Origin: Flavobacteriales bacterium
GTDB lineage: Bacteria > Bacteroidota > Bacteroidia > Flavobacteriales_F > PHOS-HE28
NCBI GenBank assembly: GCA_016716605.1
Contig: JADJWA010000001.1
Location: 1,550,001-1,614,000 of the forward strand
Direction of reading: 5' to 3'
Length of the DNA stretch: 64,000 bases
The notes below the pieces were generated by a model. The model ran no database searches. It was not told the DNA's origin and saw only the letters and a program-made list of their open reading frames with translations. Position numbers and translations under genes: made by a program. Positions 25,864 through 34,563 of this stretch are shown here, in pieces; positions within the stretch are counted from its first letter, which is position 1; each line of letters opens with the position of its first letter.

Positions 25864-27081
25864 GTGACCTACGCGGAGACGCTCGCGTACCTCTACGCAC
25901 GGCTGCCCATGTACCAGCGCATCGGCGCATCGGCATACAAGGCCGATCTCAGCAACACGCACGCGCTCATGGAAGCGCTCGGTCATCCGGAGCGCTGGCT
26001 GAAGTGCGTGCATGTTGCCGGCACCAACGGCAAGGGCAGTACTTCATCGCTCATCGCGAGCGCGCTGCAAGAAGCGGGATACAAGGTGGGCCTGCACACT
26101 TCGCCGCATCTGAAGGATTTCCGGGAGCGTTTCCGCATCAACGGAACAATGGTGAACGATGAATCGGTGACGCGTTTCGTGGAGGAGCACCGTTCCGCAT
26201 TCGAGCCGATCGAGCCCTCGTTCTTCGAATGGGGCGTGGCTTTCGCGCTGTGGTGGTTCCGCGAGCAGCAGGTGGACATCGCCGTGATTGAAACCGGCAT
26301 GGGCGGCCGCCTCGACAGCACGAACGTGGTGACGCCCGAGGTGAGCGTGATCACCAACATCGGTTGGGACCATCAGCAATTCCTCGGCGGCACGCTCGTG
26401 AAGATCGCAGCGGAGAAAGCGGGCATCATCAAGACTGGCATTCCGGTGGTGATCGGCGAAGCGGGAGGAGAAGTGGCGGATGTATTCAAGCAAAAAGCCT
26501 TGGAGTCGTCATCGCCCATCACTTTCGTTGATCAGCACTCGGCACTGCACGTTGCGAGTGCGCTGCCAGGCCAGCATCAAGAGCGAAATGGGCGAACAGC
26601 ATTGGCAGCGCTCGATGTGCTGCGCGAACGCGGATGGCGCATCCCGGAAGCAGCGGTCAGAAGCGGTTTCGGGAACGTGGTGGCGAACACCGGCCTGCGC
26701 GGCCGCTGGGAGGTGATCGGCCAGGCGCCGCTCACCATCGCAGATGTGGCGCATAACGTGGATGGGATGCGCGCAATGAATGCGCTCTTGCAGCGGACTC
26801 AGCACGAGAAGCTGCACATCGTTTTGGGCATGGTGAATGACAAGGATATCGATGCGGTGCTGGAACTGCTTCCCACAGGGGCGAACTACTATTTCTGTAA
26901 GGCCGACATCCCGCGAGGGCTCGATGCTGGAGCGTTACGCACGAGGGGGGGGGGCCTCGGCTTATCCGGCATTTCGCACCCTAGCGTGCGGAAGGCCCTC
27001 ACGGCTGCCCGGCGAACAGCTGGAGAGCACGATCTGGTGCTGGTGACCGGCAGCGTTTTCGTGGTGGCGGAGGCACTATAG
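25864..27081 (+). CDS. folC: Bifunctional folylpolyglutamate synthase/dihydrofolate synthase
   Basis: A 405-residue Mur-ligase-like enzyme that adds glutamates to folates. The P-loop is HVAGTNGKGSTSSLIASAL (about residues 44-62). Other conserved parts are LHTSPHLKDFRERFRING, the Asp/His metal site around TNIGWDHQQFLGGT, the carbamylated-Lys region IAAEKAGIIKTGIPVVIGE, and DVAHNVDGM. The C-terminal end is LVLVTGSVFVVAEAL. The start is a GTG at 25864, two bases after the tonB-like stop; the frame is open further upstream, but that part is the other gene. A run of ten G at 26945-26954 encodes a Gly stretch (LRTRGGGLGLSG) and stays in frame. Confidence 0.92.
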   Translation: MTYAETLAYLYARLPMYQRIGASAYKADLSNTHALMEALGHPERWLKCVHVAGTNGKGSTSSLIASALQEAGYKVGLHTSPHLKDFRERFRINGTMVNDESVTRFVEEHRSAFEPIEPSFFEWGVAFALWWFREQQVDIAVIETGMGGRLDSTNVVTPEVSVITNIGWDHQQFLGGTLVKIAAEKAGIIKTGIPVVIGEAGGEVADVFKQKALESSSPITFVDQHSALHVASALPGQHQERNGRTALAALDVLRERGWRIPEAAVRSGFGNVVANTGLRGRWEVIGQAPLTIADVAHNVDGMRAMNALLQRTQHEKLHIVLGMVNDKDIDAVLELLPTGANYYFCKADIPRGLDAGALRTRGGGLGLSGISHPSVRKALTAARRTAGEHDLVLVTGSVFVVAEAL

Positions 27082-27091
27082 GAAGCCCGTC

Positions 27092-27099
27092 TATATTTG
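27092..27099 (+). promoter_or_regulatory. -7 box upstream of the first tRNA-Val
   Basis: TATATTTG, an exact consensus match, 54 bases before the mature 5-prime end of the tRNA, so the precursor has a leader. Confidence 0.5.
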
Positions 27100-27153
27100 C
27101 CGCCCTTCTTCGGGCACCTTGCCGATGAAGCCGTTCTTTCAAGCGAGACGCCC

Positions 27154-27228
27154 GGAGGCATAGCTCAGCTGGTTCAGAGCATCTGCCTTACAAGCAGAGG
27201 GTCGCTGGTTCGAATCCGGCTGCCTCCA
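27154..27228 (+). tRNA. tRNA-Val (anticodon TAC)
   Basis: Full cloverleaf. The acceptor stem is GGAGGCA/TGCCTCC with discriminator A, the D-loop starts AGCTCAGCTGG, and the anticodon stem TCTGC/GCAGA encloses the loop CTTACAA. The T-arm contains GGTTCGAATCC. CCA is not encoded. Confidence 0.95.
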
Positions 27229-27244
27229 CTCCAATGGCAGTTCC

Positions 27245-27252
27245 TAGTTTCG
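27245..27252 (+). promoter_or_regulatory. -7 box between the two tRNA-Val genes
   Basis: TAGTTTCG, ten bases before the second tRNA, so that tRNA may have its own start site. Confidence 0.4.
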
Positions 27253-27262
27253 CATCCTGTCC

Positions 27263-27337
27263 GGGATCTTAGCTCAGCTGGTTCAGAGCGCATGCTTCAC
27301 ACGCATGAGGTCACTGGTTCGAATCCAGTAGGTCCCA
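27263..27337 (+). tRNA. tRNA-Val (anticodon CAC)
   Basis: The acceptor stem is GGGATCT/AGGTCCC (one T-G pair) with discriminator A. The anticodon stem CATGC/GCATG encloses the loop TTCACAC. The T-arm is GGTTCGAATCC. Together with the TAC species 34 bases upstream it reads valine codons. CCA is not encoded. Confidence 0.95.
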
Positions 27338-27367
27338 CATCACCGCCGCAATCGCAATGGCGGACGA

Positions 27368-27392
27368 GGCCCCGGTTCCACCGGGGCTTTTT
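27368..27392 (+). terminator. Rho-independent terminator after the tRNA-Val pair
   Basis: GCCCCGG-TTCCA-CCGGGGC stem followed by five T (27388-27392). Confidence 0.85.
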
Positions 27393-27406
27393 CGTTCCTT
27401 GCCATC

Positions 27407-28933
27407 ATGCGCTCGGTGACGAACTCCTGGATTTTATTTTGGGCGCTGGCCCTGTTTCACCTCTGGCCGATCTGGTCGGGCACCTGGTTCGTCACCATTG
27501 ATGGGCCATGTCACTTGTCCAACGCCCGCATCCTGCTCGATCTGCTGCGAGGTGATGCGTTCACCGAGCAGTTCTTCGCCCTGCATCGCTCACCGGAGCC
27601 GTACTGGACCGGCCCGCTGGTCATGGCTGGACTCATGGCCTTGGCACCGGCATGGTTGGCCGAGAAGTTGGTGTTCACGCTGGCGGTGATCGGAACGGCT
27701 TGGAGCTTTCGCCGGCTCTGCCTGGCCATCACGCCGGACCAGGCTTGGCTCACATTGCTGGCGATGCCCCTGCTCTTGCACTACGCTATTGCAATGGGCT
27801 TCATCAGCTTCTGCTTGAGTTTGCCGCTGCTGCTGCTGGCCTTACATGCGGCCTGGGAACGCGGGGCGCAAGCGCAAGCCGGATTCCCGTGGAGGCTCCT
27901 TGTGCTGCTTACGGTGCTCTACTTCACGCACTTCACCAGCTTCCTGATGGCAGCCGCCTGCAGCGGATCGATCATGTTCTGGAACGGACTGCGCAAAGGA
28001 GCCTGGCTGCGCGAAGCCGCGCACGCCGCGCTTGCGGCCGCTCCCGGTACGCTGCTCTCTGTCTGGTACCTGTTCGGCCATCCATCGGCGCAGGGCACGG
28101 CCGCATGGGTGCCGATCAGTGATCGGCTCCAATGGCTGTTCAATGGCCGCGCCTACAACGCGCTCGGTGTCGAGGGCGAGTCCTTCACGTCGGCAATGAG
28201 TGCCGCACCGGTCGTGCTGCTGTGCGCCTTGCTCATGGTCACTGGTTGGCGCACCGAAAGGAACAATCGTATCTGGCTGTTGCTCATGGTTGGTGCATTC
28301 GTGGCATTCCTGCTTTTGCCAGATGTAGCCGCCGGTGGAAGCAGTGCATCGCCAAGAGCACTGCTTTATTTCATGCTCTTGGGATCCTTGGCCTTGGTGG
28401 CTTGTCCGACACCTCGATTGGCGGTGGCCTCGGCCACTTCCGTGCTTCTGCTCGGCGATGCGTGGCACACCGTGCTTCAAGCGCGCACGGCGCAATCCCT
28501 TTCACTTGAAGCAGAGGAGCTGATCACAGGGGCAGCGGCCATCGGCGAGCAGGCGGTGGTGCTCCCCCTGAACTACAGCGGGAATTGGGTCCACAGCAAC
28601 CTGAGCAACTATGTGGCAGCCACCCGGCGCGCCACGGTGCTCGACAATTTCGTGGCCACTGCGCCATTCTCGCCGGTGCAATGGCGGCCGGAAATGCAAC
28701 CGTTCGCCGTGGGTGATTTCTCAACGAGCAATGCGCCGTGCGTAGAGGTGGATCGCTATGAGGCGCTCACCGCGGTGCCCATTTCCCACGTCTTATTGTG
28801 GCGGGCGCCTATGCAATCGCCCGATAGCTGCCTGCAGAGCACCTTGGAACAACTGGAGCTTGGGCAGCAGCACACGTATGCCGAGGTGCGGGTCATCGAG
28901 CTGGGAAAAGCCTCATTGCAAAGAGTGCCCTAG
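27407..28933 (+). CDS. Multi-pass membrane protein of unknown function
   Basis: A 508-residue integral membrane protein with about ten hydrophobic segments between residues 5 and 360. A soluble C-terminal part of about 150 residues follows. The first loop contains WFVTIDGPCHLSNARIL, an acidic D-G-P-x-H motif between the first two membrane segments. Its place and character recall GT-C glycosyltransferases (PMT/ArnT-like), where acidic residues in the first loop are catalytic. I do not recognise the family, so this is only an analogy. The soluble end includes VVLPLNYSGNWVHSNLSNY. It lies between the tRNA terminator and the carotenoid operon and has no obvious partner. Confidence 0.6.
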   Translation: MRSVTNSWILFWALALFHLWPIWSGTWFVTIDGPCHLSNARILLDLLRGDAFTEQFFALHRSPEPYWTGPLVMAGLMALAPAWLAEKLVFTLAVIGTAWSFRRLCLAITPDQAWLTLLAMPLLLHYAIAMGFISFCLSLPLLLLALHAAWERGAQAQAGFPWRLLVLLTVLYFTHFTSFLMAAACSGSIMFWNGLRKGAWLREAAHAALAAAPGTLLSVWYLFGHPSAQGTAAWVPISDRLQWLFNGRAYNALGVEGESFTSAMSAAPVVLLCALLMVTGWRTERNNRIWLLLMVGAFVAFLLLPDVAAGGSSASPRALLYFMLLGSLALVACPTPRLAVASATSVLLLGDAWHTVLQARTAQSLSLEAEELITGAAAIGEQAVVLPLNYSGNWVHSNLSNYVAATRRATVLDNFVATAPFSPVQWRPEMQPFAVGDFSTSNAPCVEVDRYEALTAVPISHVLLWRAPMQSPDSCLQSTLEQLELGQQHTYAEVRVIELGKASLQRVP

Positions 28934-28998
28934 CTCGGCTTGGTTGTAAGGCGGCAAGCGTGCGCGGATACGAGCCGCGCTGATTCCAGTATAGCACT

Positions 28999-29095
28999 CT
29001 GATTATCAGTCTATTCACGAGGGATGAAGCCGAAAAATGAAAAAATGTTCAAGAAAGAACACGAAACATTGGACAACTATTCTTTCATTTGTCCA
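28999..29095 (+). promoter_or_regulatory. AT-rich control region with three dyads before the ECF sigma gene
   Basis: Three inverted repeats lie within 100 bases. They are CTGAT-T-ATCAG (28999-29009), TGTTC-N6-GAACA (29046-29061) and TGGACAA-N12-TTGTCCA (29070-29095). The right arm of the last overlaps TTCATTTG (29084-29091), a one-mismatch -7 box. The composition is much more AT-rich than its surroundings. This is the likely promoter and operator of the photoprotection operon. No regulator gene of the MerR/LitR type is in the window. Confidence 0.45.
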
Positions 29096-29124
29096 GTCAT
29101 TTAGACGTAAAACTGAACAAAACC

Positions 29125-29634
29125 ATGTCAACCCTCGAATTCAACCACCAGCTCCTGAGCCTGCGGCAGCAGTTGTACTACTTCGCCTTAGGCCTGACCA
29201 AGGACCGCGATAACGCTCTTGACCTGGTTCAAGAGAGCATGCTGCGGGCCATCACCTTCCGCGACAAGTTCCGCGATAACACGAACTTCAAGGCGTGGGT
29301 GTACACGATCGTGAAGAACACCTTCATCAACGGTCATCGGCGGAATAAGCGTACGCGCGTGCTTTTAGACTCGGTGGAGCGTGAGCGGGAGGTGGTGAGC
29401 CGCGTGCAGACGCCTGCATCGGTTGAGGCCAATGTCAAGCGCAGTGAGATCGAGCGTAGCTTGGAACGCTTGGACGAGGCCTTCCGCACGCCTTTCCTCA
29501 TGCACCACGAAGGCTACAAATACCATGAGATCGCCGAGCAAATGGGCATTCCCATCGGAACCGTCAAGAGCCGCATCCATCAGGCACGCCAGCGCTTGCA
29601 GGAGATGCTCACCGATAAGCACGTCCAGAACTGA
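29125..29634 (+). CDS. ECF-family RNA polymerase sigma factor
   Basis: A 169-residue sigma-70 family protein limited to regions 2 and 4. Region 2 has DRDNALDLVQESMLRAI and NFKAWVYTIVKNTFINGHRR (about residues 28-73). Region 4 has MHHEGYKYHEIAEQMGIP and GTVKSRIHQARQRLQE, the helix-turn-helix for the -35 element. The frame is open 36 bases further upstream, but the ATG at 29125 gives the usual short N-terminus. It is the first gene of the carotenoid/photolyase operon, and crtI starts on the base after its stop. It probably directs expression of this operon or of a light/oxidative-stress regulon. No anti-sigma factor gene is adjacent. Confidence 0.9.
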   Translation: MSTLEFNHQLLSLRQQLYYFALGLTKDRDNALDLVQESMLRAITFRDKFRDNTNFKAWVYTIVKNTFINGHRRNKRTRVLLDSVEREREVVSRVQTPASVEANVKRSEIERSLERLDEAFRTPFLMHHEGYKYHEIAEQMGIPIGTVKSRIHQARQRLQEMLTDKHVQN

Positions 29635-31122
29635 ATGAAGCACGCCGTGGTCATCGGTTCCGGCTTTGCCGGATTGGCCGCCGCCGCCTCGTTGGGGCGG
29701 AACGGTTTCCGGGTGACCGTGCTCGAGAAGAATGCCCAGCCCGGTGGCCGTGCGCGCACTTGGAGCGAGCAGGGCTTCATCTTCGACATGGGTCCAAGCT
29801 TCTACTGGATGCCCGAGGTGTTCGAGCGCTTCTTCGCCAGCTTCGGCGAGCGTGTCCGTGACCACTACGACCTGATCCGGCTCGACCCTTCTTACAGCGT
29901 GGTTTTCGGGCCTGAAGAGAAATGGGCGGTCCCGGCCGACCCGATCGCGCTCCGCGCCTTCTTCGAGAGCAAGGAGAAAGGGGCCGGCGCCGAGCTGGGC
30001 CGATTCCTCAACGAGGCCAAGCTGAAGTACGACCTCGGCATGGGCGAGCTGGTGTACCGCCCTTCGCTGAGCTGGGGCGAGTACATGCATCCCGGCCTTA
30101 TTGGCGGCCTCTTGAAGACCAAAGTGTTCCGCAGCCTGCGCAAGCATGTGCAGGCGCATTTCACCGATGATCGGCTCCGGTTGCTGATGGAATTCCCGGT
30201 GCTCTTCCTCGGTGCTGCTCCACAGAATACACCAGCGCTCTACAGCCTGATGAACTACGCGGACATGGAGCTCGGCACCTGGTACCCCATGGGTGGCATG
30301 GGCAAGGTGGTGGAGGCCTTTGTTCGCGTTGCGGAGAAACAGGGTGCCACCCTCCGCTTCTGCACCCCGGTGAAGCGGGTCGTGGTGGAAAATGGCAAGG
30401 CCGTTGGCGTGGAGACGGAGGAGGACGTGCTGAAGGCTGACATCGTCGTGGCCGGCGCCGACTACCACCACGTGGACCAGGAGCTCGTACCGGAGCAGGC
30501 ACGCGGCTACAGCAAGGACTACTGGAACAAACGAACCATGGCGCCGAGCGGGCTCTTGTTCTATCTCGGCTTCGATAGGAAGCTGCCCAACCTGGAGCAT
30601 CACACGCTCTTCTTCGATGAATCGCTGGACCGTCACAGCGCGGAGATCTACGACAACCCCGCGTGGCCCAGCAAGCCTCTGTTCTACACCAGCTGCGCCA
30701 GCAAGACCGATCCGTCAGTGGCGCCCGCAGGCAAGGAGAACATGGTGATCCTTATCCCCATCGCTTCGGGCCTCAACGACAGTGAAGAGACCCGGGACCG
30801 CTATTATCGCATCGTGATGGAGCGACTGGACAAGCAACTTGGCTTCGACCCACGCCCGCACGTGGTGGTGAAGCGCAGCTACAGCATCAACGACCTGCAG
30901 GCTGATTACAATGCTTTCCGGGGCAACGCCTATGGCATGGCGAACACCATCATGCAAACGGGTCCGCTCCGCCCAAGCATGAAGAGCCGCAAGGTGGAAG
31001 GCCTGTACTACACCGGGCAACTCACCGTACCCGGTCCTGGCGTGCCGCCGGCGATCATCAGCGGGCAGGTTGTGGCCGATCTGGTAGCGAAGGAAGTCGC
31101 CCGCAAATCCATCGTCCTATGA
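29635..31122 (+). CDS. crtI: Phytoene desaturase (CrtI type)
   Basis: A 495-residue FAD-dependent enzyme that introduces double bases into phytoene to make lycopene at the membrane. The N-terminal dinucleotide-binding motif is VVIGSGFAGLAAAASLGRNG, followed by ARTWSEQGFIFDMGPSFYW. The C-terminal CrtI signature is YYTGQLTVPGPGVPPAIIS. Length matches the family. It sits directly behind the sigma gene and overlaps crtB by four bases (ATGA), the usual crtI-crtB coupling in Bacteroidota. The number of desaturation steps cannot be read from the sequence. Confidence 0.94.
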   Translation: MKHAVVIGSGFAGLAAAASLGRNGFRVTVLEKNAQPGGRARTWSEQGFIFDMGPSFYWMPEVFERFFASFGERVRDHYDLIRLDPSYSVVFGPEEKWAVPADPIALRAFFESKEKGAGAELGRFLNEAKLKYDLGMGELVYRPSLSWGEYMHPGLIGGLLKTKVFRSLRKHVQAHFTDDRLRLLMEFPVLFLGAAPQNTPALYSLMNYADMELGTWYPMGGMGKVVEAFVRVAEKQGATLRFCTPVKRVVVENGKAVGVETEEDVLKADIVVAGADYHHVDQELVPEQARGYSKDYWNKRTMAPSGLLFYLGFDRKLPNLEHHTLFFDESLDRHSAEIYDNPAWPSKPLFYTSCASKTDPSVAPAGKENMVILIPIASGLNDSEETRDRYYRIVMERLDKQLGFDPRPHVVVKRSYSINDLQADYNAFRGNAYGMANTIMQTGPLRPSMKSRKVEGLYYTGQLTVPGPGVPPAIISGQVVADLVAKEVARKSIVL

Positions 31123-31961
31123 ATACGATCGCGCTCTACGACAAGGTGTGCCAGAAGGCGAGCCGGCACACCACCTATGGTTACAGCACTTCCTTCTCAT
31201 TGGGCATACGCTCACTCGACAAGAGATTCCACGCACCGATCCATGCCATTTACGGATTCGTGCGTTTCGCAGACGAGATCGTGGACACTTTCCATGGCTT
31301 CGACAAGGACGGCCTGCTCTCGCGCTTCCGCGAAGACGCCTACCGCGCCATCGCGGATGGCATCAGCCTTAACCCGATCCTACACAGCTTCCAGAAGGTG
31401 GTGAACGACTATCGCATCGAGCAGGAACTGTTCGACACCTTCCTGGACAGCATGGCCATGGACCTCATGGACAGGCACCATGATCAGCGCAGCTACGAGA
31501 CCTACATCCTAGGCAGCGCTGAGGTGGTGGGCCTCATGTGCCTCCGTGTTTTCTGTGAGGGCGATGAAGCGCTCTATCAGATGCTGAAGCCAGCGGCCAT
31601 GAAACTGGGCGCCGCCTTCCAGAAAGTGAACTTCCTGCGCGACCTGAAAGACGACCACCAGAACCTAGGTCGCACCTACTTCCCCGGCATCGACCTGAGC
31701 CGGTGGGACGAGGAGACCAAGCGCACCATCGAGGCCGACATCCAGGCCGATTTCGATGCGGCGCTGATCGGGATACGCCAGTTGCCGAAGGGCGCGCGCT
31801 TCGGTGTGTACATGGCCCACATCTACTACGTGAACCTCTTCCGCAAGATCAAGGCGCTGCCGGCCGGACGAATCATGCAGGAGCGCGTGCGCGTGCGCAA
31901 CCGTAGGAAGATCGCCCTGCTCACCACCAGCTACCTGCGCCATAGCTTCGGCATGCTCTGA
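31119..31961 (+). CDS. crtB: Phytoene synthase
   Basis: A 280-residue prenyl synthase that joins two geranylgeranyl diphosphates head to head to form phytoene. The first aspartate-rich motif is in FVRFADEIVDTFHG (about residues 45-58), and the second is in KVNFLRDLKDDHQNLGRTYF (about 169-188). The N-terminal TTYGYSTSFSLGIRSL is also typical of squalene/phytoene synthases. Its start overlaps the crtI stop, and idi follows after five bases. Confidence 0.94.
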   Translation: MNTIALYDKVCQKASRHTTYGYSTSFSLGIRSLDKRFHAPIHAIYGFVRFADEIVDTFHGFDKDGLLSRFREDAYRAIADGISLNPILHSFQKVVNDYRIEQELFDTFLDSMAMDLMDRHHDQRSYETYILGSAEVVGLMCLRVFCEGDEALYQMLKPAAMKLGAAFQKVNFLRDLKDDHQNLGRTYFPGIDLSRWDEETKRTIEADIQADFDAALIGIRQLPKGARFGVYMAHIYYVNLFRKIKALPAGRIMQERVRVRNRRKIALLTTSYLRHSFGML

Positions 31962-31966
31962 TCACC

Positions 31967-32536
31967 ATGCATAATCAAGCGATGGACGAAGAGCAGGTGG
32001 TGCTCGTGAACGAGCGAGACGAGCCTATTGGCGCTATGGGCAAGTTGCGCGCGCACCAGGAGGGCGCACTGCACCGCGCCTTCTCGGTGTTCCTATTCGA
32101 TGATCAGGGCCGCTTGCTCTTGCAACGCAGAGCCCCGGGCAAGTACCACAGCGCGGGCCTGTGGACCAACACCTGCTGCAGCCATCCGAGACCGGAGGAA
32201 ACGGTCGAAGAGGCGGCTCGCCGTCGGCTGATGGAGGAGATGGGCATCGACGCGCCCCTGTTCCACCGCTTCAGCTTCCGCTACAAAGCCGAATTCGAGA
32301 ACGGGCTCATCGAGCACGAGCTGGATCATGTCCTCTTCGGCCGCTGGGACGGCCCGGCGCTGCCCGATCCGCAGGAGGCCGATGCCTGGGCCTACATGGA
32401 TATGCAAGAGCTGGATGCCGCCCTGCGCGACTATCCGGAACGGTACACCGCCTGGTTGCGCATCTGCTGGGGGCGCATAAAGGAAGAAGCCGCGCGCGAA
32501 GCCCCCCTGGCCCTGAAACAACCCCGAACATGCTGA
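31967..32536 (+). CDS. idi: Isopentenyl-diphosphate delta-isomerase, type I
   Basis: A 189-residue Nudix-fold isomerase that balances IPP and DMAPP for isoprenoid synthesis. Conserved parts are HRAFSVFLFDDQGRLLLQRR, the active-site Cys segment WTNTCCSHPRPEETVEEAA, the Glu-rich helix RRRLMEEMGID, and the metal-site ENGLIEHELDHVLFG. A second Met six residues in (31982) is an alternative start. Within the operon it raises precursor supply for CrtB. The stop overlaps the start of folE. Confidence 0.93.
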   Translation: MHNQAMDEEQVVLVNERDEPIGAMGKLRAHQEGALHRAFSVFLFDDQGRLLLQRRAPGKYHSAGLWTNTCCSHPRPEETVEEAARRRLMEEMGIDAPLFHRFSFRYKAEFENGLIEHELDHVLFGRWDGPALPDPQEADAWAYMDMQELDAALRDYPERYTAWLRICWGRIKEEAAREAPLALKQPRTC

Positions 32537-33213
32537 TGAAGAAGAGCGGTGCCGTGATCCCGCTGGCACTTCCCCTGGAAGAGGCCGGAGCGCCTCACCA
32601 GTCCCCTGTGATCGATACGCCCATGCGTGCCGATGCCTTCCTGCTCACCTCGGATCAGAAAATCGACCGGATCGAGCGGCACTTCCGCGGCATCATGGAG
32701 ACCCTGGGCCTCGACCTGGATGATGATAGCCTGCACGGCACGCCAAGGCGCGTAGCCAAGATGTATGTGAACGAGGTGTTCAGCGGGCTTGACCCGGCCA
32801 CCCACCCCAAGCCGACCCTCTTCGCCAACAAGTTCGGCTACAAGGGCATGCTGGTGGAGCGCGACATCACCGTGCACAGCTTCTGCGAGCACCACTTCGT
32901 GCCCATCATCGGCAGGGCCGCCGTGGCTTACTTCAGCAGCGGTCAGGTGATCGGCCTGAGCAAGCTCGACCGCATCGTGAAGCACTTCGCCGCACGGCCA
33001 CAGGTGCAGGAGCGCCTCACCGAGCAGATCGCCGCCGAGCTGAAGCACGTGCTCCGCACGGAGGATGTCGCCGTGCTCATCGACGCGGAGCACATGTGCG
33101 TGAAGCTGCGCGGCGTGAAAGACGAAGGCAGCAGCACGGTGACCTCGCACTTCAGCGGGCGCTTCGAGGAGCCTGACGTGCGGAGCGAATTCCTCGGCCA
33201 AGTGAAGCGCTGA
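32530..33213 (+). CDS. folE: GTP cyclohydrolase I
   Basis: A 227-residue enzyme that converts GTP to dihydroneopterin triphosphate, the entry to folate and pterins. It has the zinc and active-site motif ITVHSFCEHHFVPIIGRAAV (about residues 117-136). A second zinc Cys follows in AEHMCVKLRGVKDEGSSTV, and the N-terminal TPRRVAKMYVNEVFSGLD is conserved. The frame is open much further upstream inside idi, but the ATG at 32530 (or 32536) begins the family-length protein. Its place between the carotenoid genes and a photolyase suggests supply of the folate/pterin antenna cofactor for the photolyase; this is inference. Confidence 0.93.
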   Translation: MLMKKSGAVIPLALPLEEAGAPHQSPVIDTPMRADAFLLTSDQKIDRIERHFRGIMETLGLDLDDDSLHGTPRRVAKMYVNEVFSGLDPATHPKPTLFANKFGYKGMLVERDITVHSFCEHHFVPIIGRAAVAYFSSGQVIGLSKLDRIVKHFAARPQVQERLTEQIAAELKHVLRTEDVAVLIDAEHMCVKLRGVKDEGSSTVTSHFSGRFEEPDVRSEFLGQVKR

Positions 33214-33214
33214 C

Positions 33215-34561
33215 GTGGCCGCGAAGCCCCGCATCAGCATACACTGGTTCCGTCGCGATCTGCGACTGCAGGACAACCATGGCTTCTTCCGCGCGCTGAG
33301 CGAGCATGGCGAAGCGCTGCCGCTATTCATCTTCGACGCGGATATCCTGGACCGGCTCGAGGACAAGGCCGACCGCCGGGTGGACTTCATCCACCGAACG
33401 CTGACCACCATGCAGTCGGAGCTCGTGGGGCGCGGCTCCACCCTGCTCGTGGAGCATGGACGACCCATCGACGTCTGGAAGCGGCTGCTGGAGCGATACG
33501 ACATCACCGCAGTGACCGCCAATCATGACCACGAGCCCTATGCGATCGCGCGGGACGCCGCTGTGGGCGAGCTGCTTGCCGCGCGCGGGGTCCCCTTCCG
33601 CAGCTTCAAGGATGTCAGCATCTTCGAACGTGGTGAATTGGTGAAAGACGACGGAGGGCCATACACCGTGTACACGCCATACATGCGGAAATGGCGGGCG
33701 CGGTTCACCCCGGAGATGGCGGAGCCCTATCCGAGCGAAGGCCTTTTGAGCGGGCTTTCGAAGACCGAACCCTTGCCACTGCCGACACTGGATCAGATCG
33801 GATTCCAACGCACGGACCTGCATGTGCCGCCCGCCACGCTTAGCGAAGAGCTGCTGGCCGGGTATGAGCACACGCGCGACCATCCTGCAGTGAACGGCAC
33901 TAGCCGCATGAGCACCCACCTTCGCTTCGGCACGGTGAGCGTGCGGGAACTGGTGCGGCGAAGCATGCAAACCAGCCCGAAGTACCTCAACGAACTCATC
34001 TGGCGGGAGTTCTACATGCAGATCCTCTGGCATTATCCGCATCCGGAGAAGGCCTTCAAGCCGGCCTACGACCGCATCCTCTGGCGGAATGATGAATCGG
34101 AGTTCAAGTCCTGGTCCGAGGGTCGAACCGGCTATCCTTTGGTGGATGCCGGCATGCGTGAATTAGCTGCAACGGGCCTGATGCACAACCGGGTGCGGAT
34201 GGTCGTAGCCAGCTTCCTAACCAAGCATCTGCTCATCGACTGGCGATGGGGAGAGGCCTGGTTCGCGGCCAAGCTGCTCGATTTTGAGCTCAGCAGCAAC
34301 AACGGGGGGTGGCAATGGGCCTCAGGCTCAGGCTGTGACGCGGCACCCTACTTCCGGGTCTTCAATCCGAAGCTGCAGCTTGAGCGCTTCGACCCTCAGT
34401 TAAACTATGTAAAGCACTGGGTGCCAGAGTACGGATCGGCCAGCTATTCGCGTCCTATCGTTGTTCACGAAGCAGCGCGCGACCGGGTCCTGCGGGTCTT
34501 CAAGGAAGCCCTGTCAGGCGCGGGAAAAGCGGGCGACAAACAAACCAATCTCTTCGCATAG
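33215..34561 (+). CDS. Deoxyribodipyrimidine photolyase (cryptochrome/photolyase family)
   Basis: A 448-residue FAD flavoprotein that repairs UV-induced pyrimidine dimers with blue light. The N-terminal antenna domain begins IHWFRRDLRLQDNHGFF. The FAD domain has LNELIWREFYMQILWHYPHP, GRTGYPLVDAGMREL, MHNRVRMVVASFLTKHLLIDW (21 positions, of which the core is MHNRVRMVVASFLTK) and NNGGWQWASGSGCDAAPYF. The last matches class I CPD photolyases and carries a Trp of the electron chain. The start is a GTG at 33215, one base after the folE stop. The gene is part of the carotenoid operon, as in many pigmented Bacteroidota. Confidence 0.92.
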   Translation: MAAKPRISIHWFRRDLRLQDNHGFFRALSEHGEALPLFIFDADILDRLEDKADRRVDFIHRTLTTMQSELVGRGSTLLVEHGRPIDVWKRLLERYDITAVTANHDHEPYAIARDAAVGELLAARGVPFRSFKDVSIFERGELVKDDGGPYTVYTPYMRKWRARFTPEMAEPYPSEGLLSGLSKTEPLPLPTLDQIGFQRTDLHVPPATLSEELLAGYEHTRDHPAVNGTSRMSTHLRFGTVSVRELVRRSMQTSPKYLNELIWREFYMQILWHYPHPEKAFKPAYDRILWRNDESEFKSWSEGRTGYPLVDAGMRELAATGLMHNRVRMVVASFLTKHLLIDWRWGEAWFAAKLLDFELSSNNGGWQWASGSGCDAAPYFRVFNPKLQLERFDPQLNYVKHWVPEYGSASYSRPIVVHEAARDRVLRVFKEALSGAGKAGDKQTNLFA

Positions 34562-34563
34562 CC

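Noticed and set aside
26945..26954. Run of ten G inside folC as a possible frameshift or phase-variation site
   Set aside because: The reading frame is correct on both sides (LDAGALRTR ... GLSGISHPSVRKAL fits the FolC family), and folC is normally essential. A mistaken base count would still show as a shift, and none is seen.
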